From NCBI GenBank assembly GCA_023511725.1, contig JAIMAY010000006.1:1-64000 (forward strand): a stretch of 64,000 nucleotides of DNA. Reading direction: 5' to 3'. Shown here in pieces: positions 33,421-40,956 of this stretch. The DNA is from Alicyclobacillus sp. (GTDB lineage: Bacteria; Bacillota; Bacilli; Alicyclobacillales; Alicyclobacillaceae). Position 1 is the stretch's first letter. Every line of letters begins with the position of its first letter. A program made the translations under genes and the position numbers. The notes beneath the pieces were generated by a model. It was not told where the DNA came from, did no database searches, and saw only the letters and a program-made list of their open reading frames with translations.

Positions 33421-35160
33421 ATGAATGATCTGGTCTGGCGCATTGGCGGGAAGCAGGGCGAAGGGATTGAGACGGCCGGTGATCTGTTGTCATGGTGGAT
33501 GCATCGCCACGGATTTCACGTGTTCGCTTACCGTCATTTCATGTCCTTGGTGAAAGGGGGTCATACGACTTTCACCGTCAGACTGGCGGATGAGAACGTC
33601 CGGTCACTCGGCGATGGGCTCAACGTGGTGGTGGCGTTGGACCAACAGACCGTGGATGAGGCCGAAGGCGCGATGCGGAGAGGGAGTGTACTGTTTTACG
33701 ACACCACTGTCCGCCCAGGTGATGAGGGCCGCGACGGCGTCCGGCATGTCGCCCTGCCCATCTCGGAATTGGCCAAAGCTGCGGGAGGCCCTCAGTCGCG
33801 CAACATGGTTGCTCTGGGCATCAGCACCGCAGCGCTTGGGATGCCGCTAGACGCGCTTGAGCCAATGATTCGGGAACGGTTTGTAAGCAAGGGAGAAGTT
33901 GTGGTTCGGTCCAATCTCGAGGCGGTGGGCTTGGGCTTTCGTCACGCGGCTGAGCGTGTGGAACCGGTGCGGCAGTGGCAGCCCGTCCGTTCGCAGGGAG
34001 ACGGCGCACTCCTCATCACGGGCAATGACGCCATCGCTCTCGGCGCTCTCGTCGGCGGCTGTCGGTTCCTTGCTGCCTATCCTATCACGCCGGCGACCGA
34101 CATCATGTATCGCATGATTGAACTCCTGCCACGCGTCGGGGGTGCCGTCGTGCAGACGGAGGACGAGATAGCCGCCGTCAACATGGCCATCGGCGCCAAT
34201 TATGCCGGAGTGCGCGGGATGACCAGCACGTCGGGACCCGGGTTCTCCCTCATGATGGAGGCTCTCGGTCTCGCGGGAATGGCCGAAATCCCGCTGGTGA
34301 TTGTGGATGTGCAGCGCGCAGGACCATCCACGGGTCTTCCCACCAAGACGGAGCAGAGTGACGTGAATGAGGCCGTGTATGGAACGCACGGAGACATCCC
34401 GAGGATTGTCTTGGCGCCCCGCACGGTTGAAGAGTGCTTTTCCTACGCAGCCGAGGCGTTCAATCTTAGCGAGTACTATCAGTGCCCGGTAATCCTCCTG
34501 TCCGACATGTTCTTGGGCACATCCGCGCAGACCGTCCCAGACCTACCGGTGGACCACCTGGAGCTCCGGCGTGGCAAGTTGTATCGGGAGGACGCCTGGC
34601 CGAACACACCCTACCGACGGTATGATCCTGGCGCCGTAGATGGCATCTCACCACGCGCGCTGCCCGGTCAAAAGGGCGCTGCACATGTGGCGCTTGGGAA
34701 CGAACACGATCCCCAGGGACTGGAGATTGAGGATGCCATCATGCGGAGGGCTCAGGTGGCCAAGCGGAGCCGCAAACTGGCCACGTTTGCCTTGCCCAAC
34801 GCCGTTCGAGTCGAGGGTCCGCCTCACGCTCCCTTTGTCATCGTCGGATTCGGCAGTTCATATGGGGTTCTTGCCGAGGCCACCCGCAAGCTGGTCGATG
34901 CAGGCATGCAGGTGAAGCACGTGCAATTGTCGGTGCTGGAACCGTTCCCTGTGGTGCCGTTCTTGGAGGCGGTCCACAACGCCGAACGGATCCTGGTGGT
35001 GGAACAGAACGCGGGAGCGCAACTGGCAGGGTTGATAGGGCGCCATACGGGGCTCCATGAGCGCATCTTCCACCATCTGCATTTTGACGGCACGCCCATG
35101 ACCCCCTCTGAGATCGTGGACGCCGCAAGATACATCTTCCCGTTGGAGGTGATGTCGTGA
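33421..35160 (+). CDS. korA: 2-oxoacid:ferredoxin oxidoreductase, fused gamma-alpha subunit
   Basis: A 579-aa subunit of a 2-oxoglutarate (or pyruvate)-type oxidoreductase that makes acyl-CoA and reduced ferredoxin. The gamma domain comes first (about 1-185; GGKQGEGIETAGDLLS), then the alpha domain (about 200-579; GCRFLAAYPITPATDIMYRMIE and TSTSGPGFSLMMEALGLAGM). The fused order is that of KorA. The ATG at 33421 is nine bases from GGAGG. It overlaps korB by one base. No delta (ferredoxin) subunit is encoded next to it; the ferredoxin at 13942 is a possible partner. 2-Oxoglutarate as substrate is inferred from the family only. Confidence 0.9.
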   Translation: MNDLVWRIGGKQGEGIETAGDLLSWWMHRHGFHVFAYRHFMSLVKGGHTTFTVRLADENVRSLGDGLNVVVALDQQTVDEAEGAMRRGSVLFYDTTVRPGDEGRDGVRHVALPISELAKAAGGPQSRNMVALGISTAALGMPLDALEPMIRERFVSKGEVVVRSNLEAVGLGFRHAAERVEPVRQWQPVRSQGDGALLITGNDAIALGALVGGCRFLAAYPITPATDIMYRMIELLPRVGGAVVQTEDEIAAVNMAIGANYAGVRGMTSTSGPGFSLMMEALGLAGMAEIPLVIVDVQRAGPSTGLPTKTEQSDVNEAVYGTHGDIPRIVLAPRTVEECFSYAAEAFNLSEYYQCPVILLSDMFLGTSAQTVPDLPVDHLELRRGKLYREDAWPNTPYRRYDPGAVDGISPRALPGQKGAAHVALGNEHDPQGLEIEDAIMRRAQVAKRSRKLATFALPNAVRVEGPPHAPFVIVGFGSSYGVLAEATRKLVDAGMQVKHVQLSVLEPFPVVPFLEAVHNAERILVVEQNAGAQLAGLIGRHTGLHERIFHHLHFDGTPMTPSEIVDAARYIFPLEVMS

Positions 35161-36014
35161 TGTCCGTAGCTCAACTGCATTCTCCTATTCGCCCCACATG
35201 GTGTCCCGGATGCGGTGACTACTCGGTCCTGGCCGCCGTACAGAAGGCCATCGGCATGGCCGGGTTAGAACTGGAGAACACCGTCGTCGTGTCAGGCATC
35301 GGATGTTCGGGAAAGTTGGCTCAATACGCGGGAACCTATGGACTCCACACGTTGCACGGCCGTGTGTTGCCTGCGGCGCAGGGGGTCAAGCTGGCGAACC
35401 CACGGCTGACCGTGATTGCCGCTGGCGGTGACGGGGATGGCTACGGCATTGGCATGGGGCATTTCGTCCACGCGATGCGCCGCAACGTCGATATCACCTA
35501 TGTCGTCATGGACAACCACATCTACGGCCTGACGACAGGCCAGGCGTCGCCGACGTCGGATCTGGGCGCCAAAACCAAGACGTCCCCCACCGGCACCACC
35601 GAGCCGCCCGTCGTGCCGCTCTTGCTGGCTCTCTCCATGAACTGCGGTTTCGTCGCTCAGGGGTTTGCAGGAGATGTGCGGCAGCTGTCACACCTGCTGG
35701 TTCGCGCCATCCGGCACAGGGGTTTCTCCTACATTAACGTGCTTTCGCCCTGCGTGAGTTTCAATCCCGTCAACACCTATGAATACTACCGCGAGAGGCT
35801 GTTCCGTCTGGAGGATGTCGAGGGGTATGACGCACACGACCGGACGCGCGCGTTTGAGTGGCTCGTCGACCGAGGCCATCTCGTCACCGGCATCATCTAC
35901 GAAGATGAGGAGAGGCGCGCGGTGCCGGAAGGCGCGATAGTGGATCCGCTCGACGACGCGTGTCTACGGATCGACGAAGGGGCCATGGACGCCTTGCTCC
36001 ACAGTTACCGATGA
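35160..36014 (+). CDS. korB: 2-oxoacid:ferredoxin oxidoreductase, beta subunit
   Basis: A 284-aa TPP-binding subunit paired with korA. Motifs: WCPGCGDYSVLAA (Cys of the Fe-S cluster region), GIGCSGK, and the TPP/Mg site GDGDGYGIGMGHFVHAMRRN with MDNHIYGLTTGQASPTS. ATG 35160 overlaps the korA stop by one base; a GTG at 35157, slightly better spaced from GGAGG, is the alternative. The C-terminus ends before a hairpin at 36034. Confidence 0.92.
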   Translation: MSVAQLHSPIRPTWCPGCGDYSVLAAVQKAIGMAGLELENTVVVSGIGCSGKLAQYAGTYGLHTLHGRVLPAAQGVKLANPRLTVIAAGGDGDGYGIGMGHFVHAMRRNVDITYVVMDNHIYGLTTGQASPTSDLGAKTKTSPTGTTEPPVVPLLLALSMNCGFVAQGFAGDVRQLSHLLVRAIRHRGFSYINVLSPCVSFNPVNTYEYYRERLFRLEDVEGYDAHDRTRAFEWLVDRGHLVTGIIYEDEERRAVPEGAIVDPLDDACLRIDEGAMDALLHSYR

Positions 36015-36033
36015 CGACAACAGTCGCCTTACG

Positions 36034-36064
36034 GGCTCCCCATCCGTGCGCGGGTTGGGGAGCC
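36034..36064 (+). terminator. Hairpin after korB
   Basis: GGCTCCCCATCC and GGTTGGGGAGCC form an 11-of-12 bp stem with a 7-base loop, 20 bp past the korB stop. No T-run follows, so it may be a weak terminator or an mRNA-stabilising hairpin before the NO reductase genes. Confidence 0.5.
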
Positions 36065-36128
36065 TCTACATATCGCCGCGCTTCATGGAAAACATACCCT
36101 CGTCAGGTCAGTGTCAAGGAGGGTGTCC

Positions 36129-36947
36129 ATGATGCGGTATATCAAACTGTGGGTAGCACTGGGCGTGGTCTTCATCCTGTCGTTCGCCGTACTGGGATTC
36201 TACGGCGGCCGCATTTACCACACCATGCCCCCCATTCCCAAGCGAGTCGTCACGACCAGCGGGAGCGTGCTTTTCACCGGAGATGACATTCGGGAAGGAC
36301 AAAATGTTTGGCAGTCGATGGGCGGCCAGGAGGTCGGGACAGTGTGGGGACATGGCGCCTACGTGGCGCCCGACTGGACGGCGGACTGGCTGCACCGGGA
36401 ATGTCTCTGGATGCTGAATCACTGGGCCACCACCCAGTATCACCAAACGTATGACACACTGGATGCGGAAAATAAGGCGACGCTGCAGGCTCGCCTGCAA
36501 ACGGAAATGCGAACGAACACCTACAACCCCACCACGGGCGACTTGGTTATCTCGGACCTGCGCGCCCAGGCGTTCCGCGCCATAAGCCAGCACTACGCCT
36601 CCCTCTTCACGCACGATCCCGCTCTCGCTCCATTGCGCGACGCCTACGCGCTGCCGAGCGACGTCATCAAAGACCAAAGTCGAGTGGCGCCGCTCACCGC
36701 CTTTCTCTGGTGGGCCACATGGTCATGCGCCACCAACCGGCCGGGAGACGTGGTGACGTACACAAACAACTGGCCGCATGAGCCGCTGATTGGAAACAAC
36801 CTCACGGGCTCGATGGTGGTTTGGTCGGTAGTAAGTTTCGTGTTGCTGCTGGCTGGAATTGGCGCGTTGGCATGGTACTATGCGACGGAACGCCACCCGG
36901 ATGACGTGGAGGTCTATCCCGACAGAGACCCGCTACTCGCTCTGTAG
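36129..36947 (+). CDS. norB: Quinol-dependent nitric oxide reductase, N-terminal part (ends at in-frame TAG)
   Basis: This 272-aa reading frame is the N-terminal region of a qNOR: one membrane helix (about 8-27), the outer domain that resembles NorC but has no heme-binding CxxCH, with qNOR motifs GQNVWQSMGGQEVGTVWGHG and APDWTADWLHRE, and the start of the second helix. In known qNORs this region is continuous with the NorB core. Here a TAG at 36945 ends it after DPLLAL, and the core goes on in the same frame only 12 bases later. The start follows AAGGAGG. Read-through, a truly split enzyme, decay or a sequence error are all open. Confidence 0.88.
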   Translation: MMRYIKLWVALGVVFILSFAVLGFYGGRIYHTMPPIPKRVVTTSGSVLFTGDDIREGQNVWQSMGGQEVGTVWGHGAYVAPDWTADWLHRECLWMLNHWATTQYHQTYDTLDAENKATLQARLQTEMRTNTYNPTTGDLVISDLRAQAFRAISQHYASLFTHDPALAPLRDAYALPSDVIKDQSRVAPLTAFLWWATWSCATNRPGDVVTYTNNWPHEPLIGNNLTGSMVVWSVVSFVLLLAGIGALAWYYATERHPDDVEVYPDRDPLLAL

Positions 36948-36959
36948 CCTACGCCGTCG

Positions 36960-38411
36960 ATGCGGGCCACCTTGAAATACTTCTGGGTCGTCGCGGCACT
37001 GTTCGTCATCCAGATAGCGCTGGGTGCCATCACTGCACACTTTCAAGTCGAAGGTACGAGCTTTTACGGTGTTCCAATCGCGAAGTGGATTCCCTATGCC
37101 GTCACCCGCTCGTGGCACACCCAACTCGGCATCTTCTGGATTGCCACGGCGTGGTTGGCTACGGGACTGTTTATGGCACCTGCGGTATCCGGGTATGAAC
37201 CGAGAGGTCAACGCGCACTTGTGAACTTCCTGTTCATTTGCCTCGTGATCATCGTCGTGGGTGCGCTCGCCGGCCAATGGTTGGCCATCATGCAGCGCAT
37301 CCATAACCTGTCCACCAATTTCTGGTTTGGTCATCAGGGGTACGAATACACGGACATCGGCCGCTTCTGGCAGATCTTCCTGACGATAGGGCTGTTCCTG
37401 TGGTTCCTCCTGATGGCTCGCGCCCTGTGGCCTGCCTTCCGGAAGGCCAAAGAAAGCCGGCATTTACTGGCGCTGTTCCTCCTGGCCTCTCTGGCCATAC
37501 CCGTCTTTTACGTACCGGCACTCATGTGGGGTCAGCACTCGCACCTGGCCATGGCCGAATACTGGCGTTGGTGGGTAGTTCACCTGTGGGTGGAAGGGTT
37601 CTTCGAGGTTTTCGCAACGACGGTCATTGCGTTCCTCTTTACGCGGATGGGATTACTTCGTATATCGACAGCGACCTCGTCCATCCTGTTCTCGACCATC
37701 GTGTTCCTGTTCGGGGGCATCATCGGCACTTTCCACCATCTGTACTTTAGCGGAACGCCCATCGGGGTGCTGGCGTTTGGCACCGCCTTCAGCGCACTGG
37801 AGGTGGTGCCCTTGGTCCTCGTGGGATTCGAGGCATATGAGAACCTGACGCTGAGCCGCGCCCGCCCATGGGTGGCGGCTTACCGATGGCCCATCTATTA
37901 CTTCGTCGCCGTGGCCTTCTGGAACCTGGTGGGTGCTGGGCTGTTCGGCTTCTTCATCAATCCACCTGTCGCACTCTATTATATGCAGGGACTCAACACC
38001 ACCCCCGTGCACGGGCACGCTGCCCTTTTTGGCGTATACGGGATGCTCGGTATCGGGCTCATGCTATTCTGCCTACGCGGGCTCACGGCACGCAAAGCGT
38101 GGAAAGACGGATCTCTTCGATTCTCCTTCTGGGCGATGAACATTGGCTTGGGGCTGATGATCCTGCTCAGCCTGCTACCGGTCGGGATCATGCAGACGTG
38201 GGCAAGCGTGGAATACGGTACATGGTTCGCCAGGTCCGCGGAGTTCATGCAACGGCCCACTATCCACCTGTTCGTCTGGCTCCGGATTATTGGTGACACC
38301 ATTTTTGCGCTGGGTGCCCTTGTGCTCGGATGGTTCATCGTCGGGCTTAAGACGGGATGGTCCCTGACGGATCGGCCCCACTTGCCGGAAGAGGTGGAGT
38401 CGAGGGCGTGA
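36960..38411 (+). CDS. norB: Nitric oxide reductase catalytic part (NorB domain of qNOR)
   Basis: A 483-aa, 12-helix catalytic core that joins two NO molecules to N2O. Likely metal ligands: His in SWHTQLGIFW; FeB ligands in MWGQHSHLAMAEYWRWWVVH and the His pair in GTFHHLYFSG; catalytic Glu in LWVEGFFEV; heme His in VHGHAALFGVYG. It follows the N-terminal part in the same frame, after a TAG and 12 bases. The first ATG (36960) has no Shine-Dalgarno sequence, and the codons between the stop and this ATG (PTPS) match the normal qNOR linker, so the two frames were one gene. Quinol is the likely donor, since no c-type heme subunit is present. Confidence 0.92.
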   Translation: MRATLKYFWVVAALFVIQIALGAITAHFQVEGTSFYGVPIAKWIPYAVTRSWHTQLGIFWIATAWLATGLFMAPAVSGYEPRGQRALVNFLFICLVIIVVGALAGQWLAIMQRIHNLSTNFWFGHQGYEYTDIGRFWQIFLTIGLFLWFLLMARALWPAFRKAKESRHLLALFLLASLAIPVFYVPALMWGQHSHLAMAEYWRWWVVHLWVEGFFEVFATTVIAFLFTRMGLLRISTATSSILFSTIVFLFGGIIGTFHHLYFSGTPIGVLAFGTAFSALEVVPLVLVGFEAYENLTLSRARPWVAAYRWPIYYFVAVAFWNLVGAGLFGFFINPPVALYYMQGLNTTPVHGHAALFGVYGMLGIGLMLFCLRGLTARKAWKDGSLRFSFWAMNIGLGLMILLSLLPVGIMQTWASVEYGTWFARSAEFMQRPTIHLFVWLRIIGDTIFALGALVLGWFIVGLKTGWSLTDRPHLPEEVESRA

Positions 38412-38441
38412 TGCCGGGCGGTCCCCAAGAGACAGGCCCGT

Positions 38442-38470
38442 GAGTGCGGTGTGGGCCACACCGTCCACTC
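38442..38470 (+). terminator. Hairpin after norB
   Basis: GAGTG-CGGTGTG pairs with CACACCG-CACTC around a 3-base loop with a two-base bulge, 31 bp past the stop. Only ATTTCCC follows, so termination is likely but not certain. Confidence 0.5.
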
Positions 38471-38717
38471 ATTTCCCAGTACGGTGGTAGACAGCCGCGA
38501 CGAAGAGGATACTCATGCTGCTCACGGTTGGCCAATGCATGGGGGAGCGCCGGAGTGCCAAACAATCCCCGGGTGAGGTCTCGCATTCTGTCCCCCACCT
38601 TGAGCACAGGATGACACCGTAATGGCGCAGGAAGGCGTGACGTGGCGCACAACCACGCTGTCATACACGGTGGATAATCGCCATGAAAGTACACTTGCCA
38701 CACGAGGGGGCCACGCC

Positions 38718-39548
38718 ATGCAGCGATTCACACTTGAATTTCGCCATAAACCCGTACAGAGCCTGTTTCAGCGAGGCCAGAGCAAATTTGTACAGTTGTC
38801 GCTGGAACCGGGACAAGGCCTGACCAGGCATCGGGTGGCACTGACACTGGCCGTGGTCGTGGTGAGCGGCCGGATCCGCTTTACTGCGGAGGGACGGGAC
38901 GAGGTGCTCGGTATGGGAGACGTGTTGGTATTGGATCCTGATGTAGAACACGCAGTCCAGGCTGTGGAACGGAGCGTGGTGCTGCTGGTCCTGGTCCCGG
39001 ATCAAGGGGCGGAAGTCAGGCCGCAGCCCACGATGAAACTCGACCATCCGAACGCCTTTCAGAATCCTGAGCTGATGGATCAGATTGCTCCAGAGCTACG
39101 CCCACTGGTCGAAGACCACCTCCACGTCTGCAAGGTACTGGAGTCCGTCAACACGTCGATGGCCCCGCCAACGGTGAAAAACGCACTGTCGGTCATTGGA
39201 GAAGAGATAGCACACCATTTCGTAGCGGAGGAACAGATTCTCTTCCCACGCATGGCTCAACACGTGGGCGGCATGGATGTCGGTCCAGTAGCACGCCTCC
39301 TGGAAGAACATCACCATATCCGCCAACTCCATCAAGAGGCAGAGTCTTTGCTTGACGCCTGGCAAAGCGGTGGCGACGAGCATACGTGGACGTTGTTGAC
39401 CAACAAACTGACGGAGTTAGCGCCGGCCTTGCTCAACCATCTAGGAAAAGAAGACAGTCATCTGTTCCCGATGGCGAGTCGATTACTCACGCCGCAAGAA
39501 AAGTCAGTCATCGCGGAGGAGCTGAAGGCCATCACACCTCGTCCTTGA
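38718..39548 (+). CDS. Cupin-hemerythrin fusion protein
   Basis: A 276-aa soluble protein of two metal-type domains. Residues about 1-105 form a cupin barrel (LEPGQGLTRHRVALTLAVVV, GRIRF, LGMGDVLVLDPDVEHAV). Residues about 125-270 form a hemerythrin/HHE bundle with iron ligands in VEDHLHV, EEIAHHFVAEEQILFPRM, LLEEHHHIRQLH and LLNHLGKEDSHLFP. Hemerythrin proteins of the YtfE/ScdA type repair nitrosylated Fe-S or di-iron centres; its place just after the NO reductase suggests NO handling. The ATG at 38718 (GAGGGGG before it) is chosen over an upstream in-frame ATG at 38622. The 300 bases before it hold only the norB hairpin and probably its promoter. Confidence 0.85.
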   Translation: MQRFTLEFRHKPVQSLFQRGQSKFVQLSLEPGQGLTRHRVALTLAVVVVSGRIRFTAEGRDEVLGMGDVLVLDPDVEHAVQAVERSVVLLVLVPDQGAEVRPQPTMKLDHPNAFQNPELMDQIAPELRPLVEDHLHVCKVLESVNTSMAPPTVKNALSVIGEEIAHHFVAEEQILFPRMAQHVGGMDVGPVARLLEEHHHIRQLHQEAESLLDAWQSGGDEHTWTLLTNKLTELAPALLNHLGKEDSHLFPMASRLLTPQEKSVIAEELKAITPRP

Positions 39549-39597
39549 GCAGAGAACACATGGTTGGCGACTCGGTTGAACATTGGAGGGAAGACGC

Positions 39598-39909
39598 TTG
39601 ACCTGGTTTCCGGTCTGCCGCGAGACGGATGTCCCAGAATGCGACATGCGACTTTTCAAGGTGGATGACATCAACCTCCTGGTCTACCATCTCTCGGACG
39701 GCTGGTACGCCACGGGCGAGATCTGCACGCATCAGGCGTGCTCGCTCTGGGATGATGGCGAACTGGAAGAGCCGGAGATTGTGTGCACGTGCCACGGGGG
39801 CGCATTCGACATTCGCAGCGGTGCGCCGACCCGCATGCCGTGCGTGATCCCGCTAGAAACATACGATACTCGCGTTGTGGAGGGCCAGGTGGAGATTGAC
39901 CTGCCATGA
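39598..39909 (+). CDS. Rieske-type [2Fe-2S] ferredoxin
   Basis: A 103-aa protein with a complete Rieske site: C-x-H in ICTHQACSLWDD and C-x2-H in CTCHGGAFDIRSG, like NirD and dioxygenase ferredoxins. There is no signal peptide or membrane helix, so it is cytoplasmic. The start is a TTG at 39598, seven bases after GGAGGG; another TTG at 39583 would overlap the Shine-Dalgarno sequence. It lies 49 bp after the cupin-hemerythrin gene and probably shares its transcript, so it may deliver electrons to that di-iron protein. This link is inference. Confidence 0.9.
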   Translation: MTWFPVCRETDVPECDMRLFKVDDINLLVYHLSDGWYATGEICTHQACSLWDDGELEEPEIVCTCHGGAFDIRSGAPTRMPCVIPLETYDTRVVEGQVEIDLP

Positions 39910-40108
39910 GACGGCCGGCCACTCCGCACCGACGATTACGGTGAGGCGCCTCGCCGCCGCAGAAACCTCAGACCTGCAGCGAGTGCGGCGCCAGCCCAAA
40001 GCGTCAGCCACGGTTCAATGAAGACTCGCATGTTGTCCCATGCCGGAACAACAAAAAACAACACGACGTACCCAAAGACTGCGTCTGCGATGTCGGGTGG
40101 GGCGGCGT

Positions 40109-40885
40109 TTACATAGCACGGACGGCGGGCGTACGCTGCACATCTCGATGCGTTACCCCCAGGTAGCCAACGAGGAGTATGATCAACACCAGCAGAACAG
40201 CGCTGATGGTGCCGTCACCGATGCTAAGACCGCCATCGATATGCGGCTTACCCATCCAGTCGGCAAACGATGCCCCCAGTGGACGAGTCATGATATACGC
40301 GAACCAGAAGCAAAACACCTCGTGGCGTCGAAACACCGCGTAATAAAGACCCGGCACAGCAAACAGAATCAGAAAGAGAATACCTGAACTCAGATATCCC
40401 AACCGGAAGGTGGTTGCGGTGAGATCTCCCGTGGCCGTACCCATGGCAAACGTGGCCAACACTGCGGCCCAATAAAATGCCTCTCGCCGTGCAGTCAGAA
40501 TGGAATGCACCGACAAGGTGCCTTCAACGCGGTACCATGCGGTAAAGACCACAATCAACACGAGCGCAAACACCAGTGTCGATACAATGTACGGTATCCC
40601 CAACACGATGTGAATGGCGTCCGCGACCATCGTTCCAAAGACAGCCACCATGACCACAAGGAACCAATATACCCCAGCCACGTACCGGCGAACGGCAAAC
40701 TGCCAGACGAGGGCTGCGAGGAATACGATGCCTGCGGATATCACCGCCAAATATGGATTGATGTGATAGACAAGATAATCGGACGTCGATTCACCGAGCG
40801 CTGTAGACAACAGTTTGATAATCCAAAAATACGCGGTGATCTCAGGCACTTTCAGTTGTCGAAGGATAGTCCGTTCGCCCTGCAT
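40109..40885 (-). CDS. COG4705-like integral membrane protein
   Basis: A 258-aa protein with eight or more membrane helices. The two halves look like repeats: KVPEITAYFWIIKLLSTALGE then TSDYLV in the first, and FWFAYIMTRPLGASFADWMG in the second. The KVPE-FW-IK-L-T-GE-SD pattern matches the uncharacterised COG4705 group. No catalytic function is known to me. ATG 40885 follows GAGGGGG; an in-frame start at 40960 would lie across the glmS terminator and is rejected. It is convergent with the Rieske gene. Confidence 0.78.
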   Translation of the reverse strand: MQGERTILRQLKVPEITAYFWIIKLLSTALGESTSDYLVYHINPYLAVISAGIVFLAALVWQFAVRRYVAGVYWFLVVMVAVFGTMVADAIHIVLGIPYIVSTLVFALVLIVVFTAWYRVEGTLSVHSILTARREAFYWAAVLATFAMGTATGDLTATTFRLGYLSSGILFLILFAVPGLYYAVFRRHEVFCFWFAYIMTRPLGASFADWMGKPHIDGGLSIGDGTISAVLLVLIILLVGYLGVTHRDVQRTPAVRAM

Positions 40886-40901
40886 CACCAGCGACCCCCT
40901 C

Positions 40902-40938
40902 AAAAAATCTTGCCGGCGCGCCATCATCGGCGCGCCGG
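40902..40938 (-). terminator. Rho-independent terminator of glmS
   Basis: A perfect 10-bp stem CCGGCGCGCC/GGCGCGCCGG with a 6-base loop, followed on the minus strand by CAAGATTTTTT. It lies 19 bp after the glmS stop and 17 bp before the COG4705-like start. Confidence 0.9.
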
Positions 40939-40956
40939 TCTGGGTTTTTCCTCTAT

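Noticed and set aside
38622-38717. N-terminal extension of the cupin-hemerythrin protein from the ATG at 38622
   Set aside because: The cupin domain begins at 38718, where GAGGGGG is well placed; the extension has no domain and no Shine-Dalgarno sequence.
39946-40085. Small minus-strand membrane peptide (about 42 residues, GTG start) after the COG4705-like gene
   Set aside because: Plausible hydrophobic stretch (LTLWAGAALAAGLRFL) but no ribosome binding site and no known family.
40867-40877. Fourth copy of the box (TAGTCCGTTCG)
   Set aside because: One base differs and it lies inside the first codons of the COG4705-like gene (GERTIL), so chance is likely.
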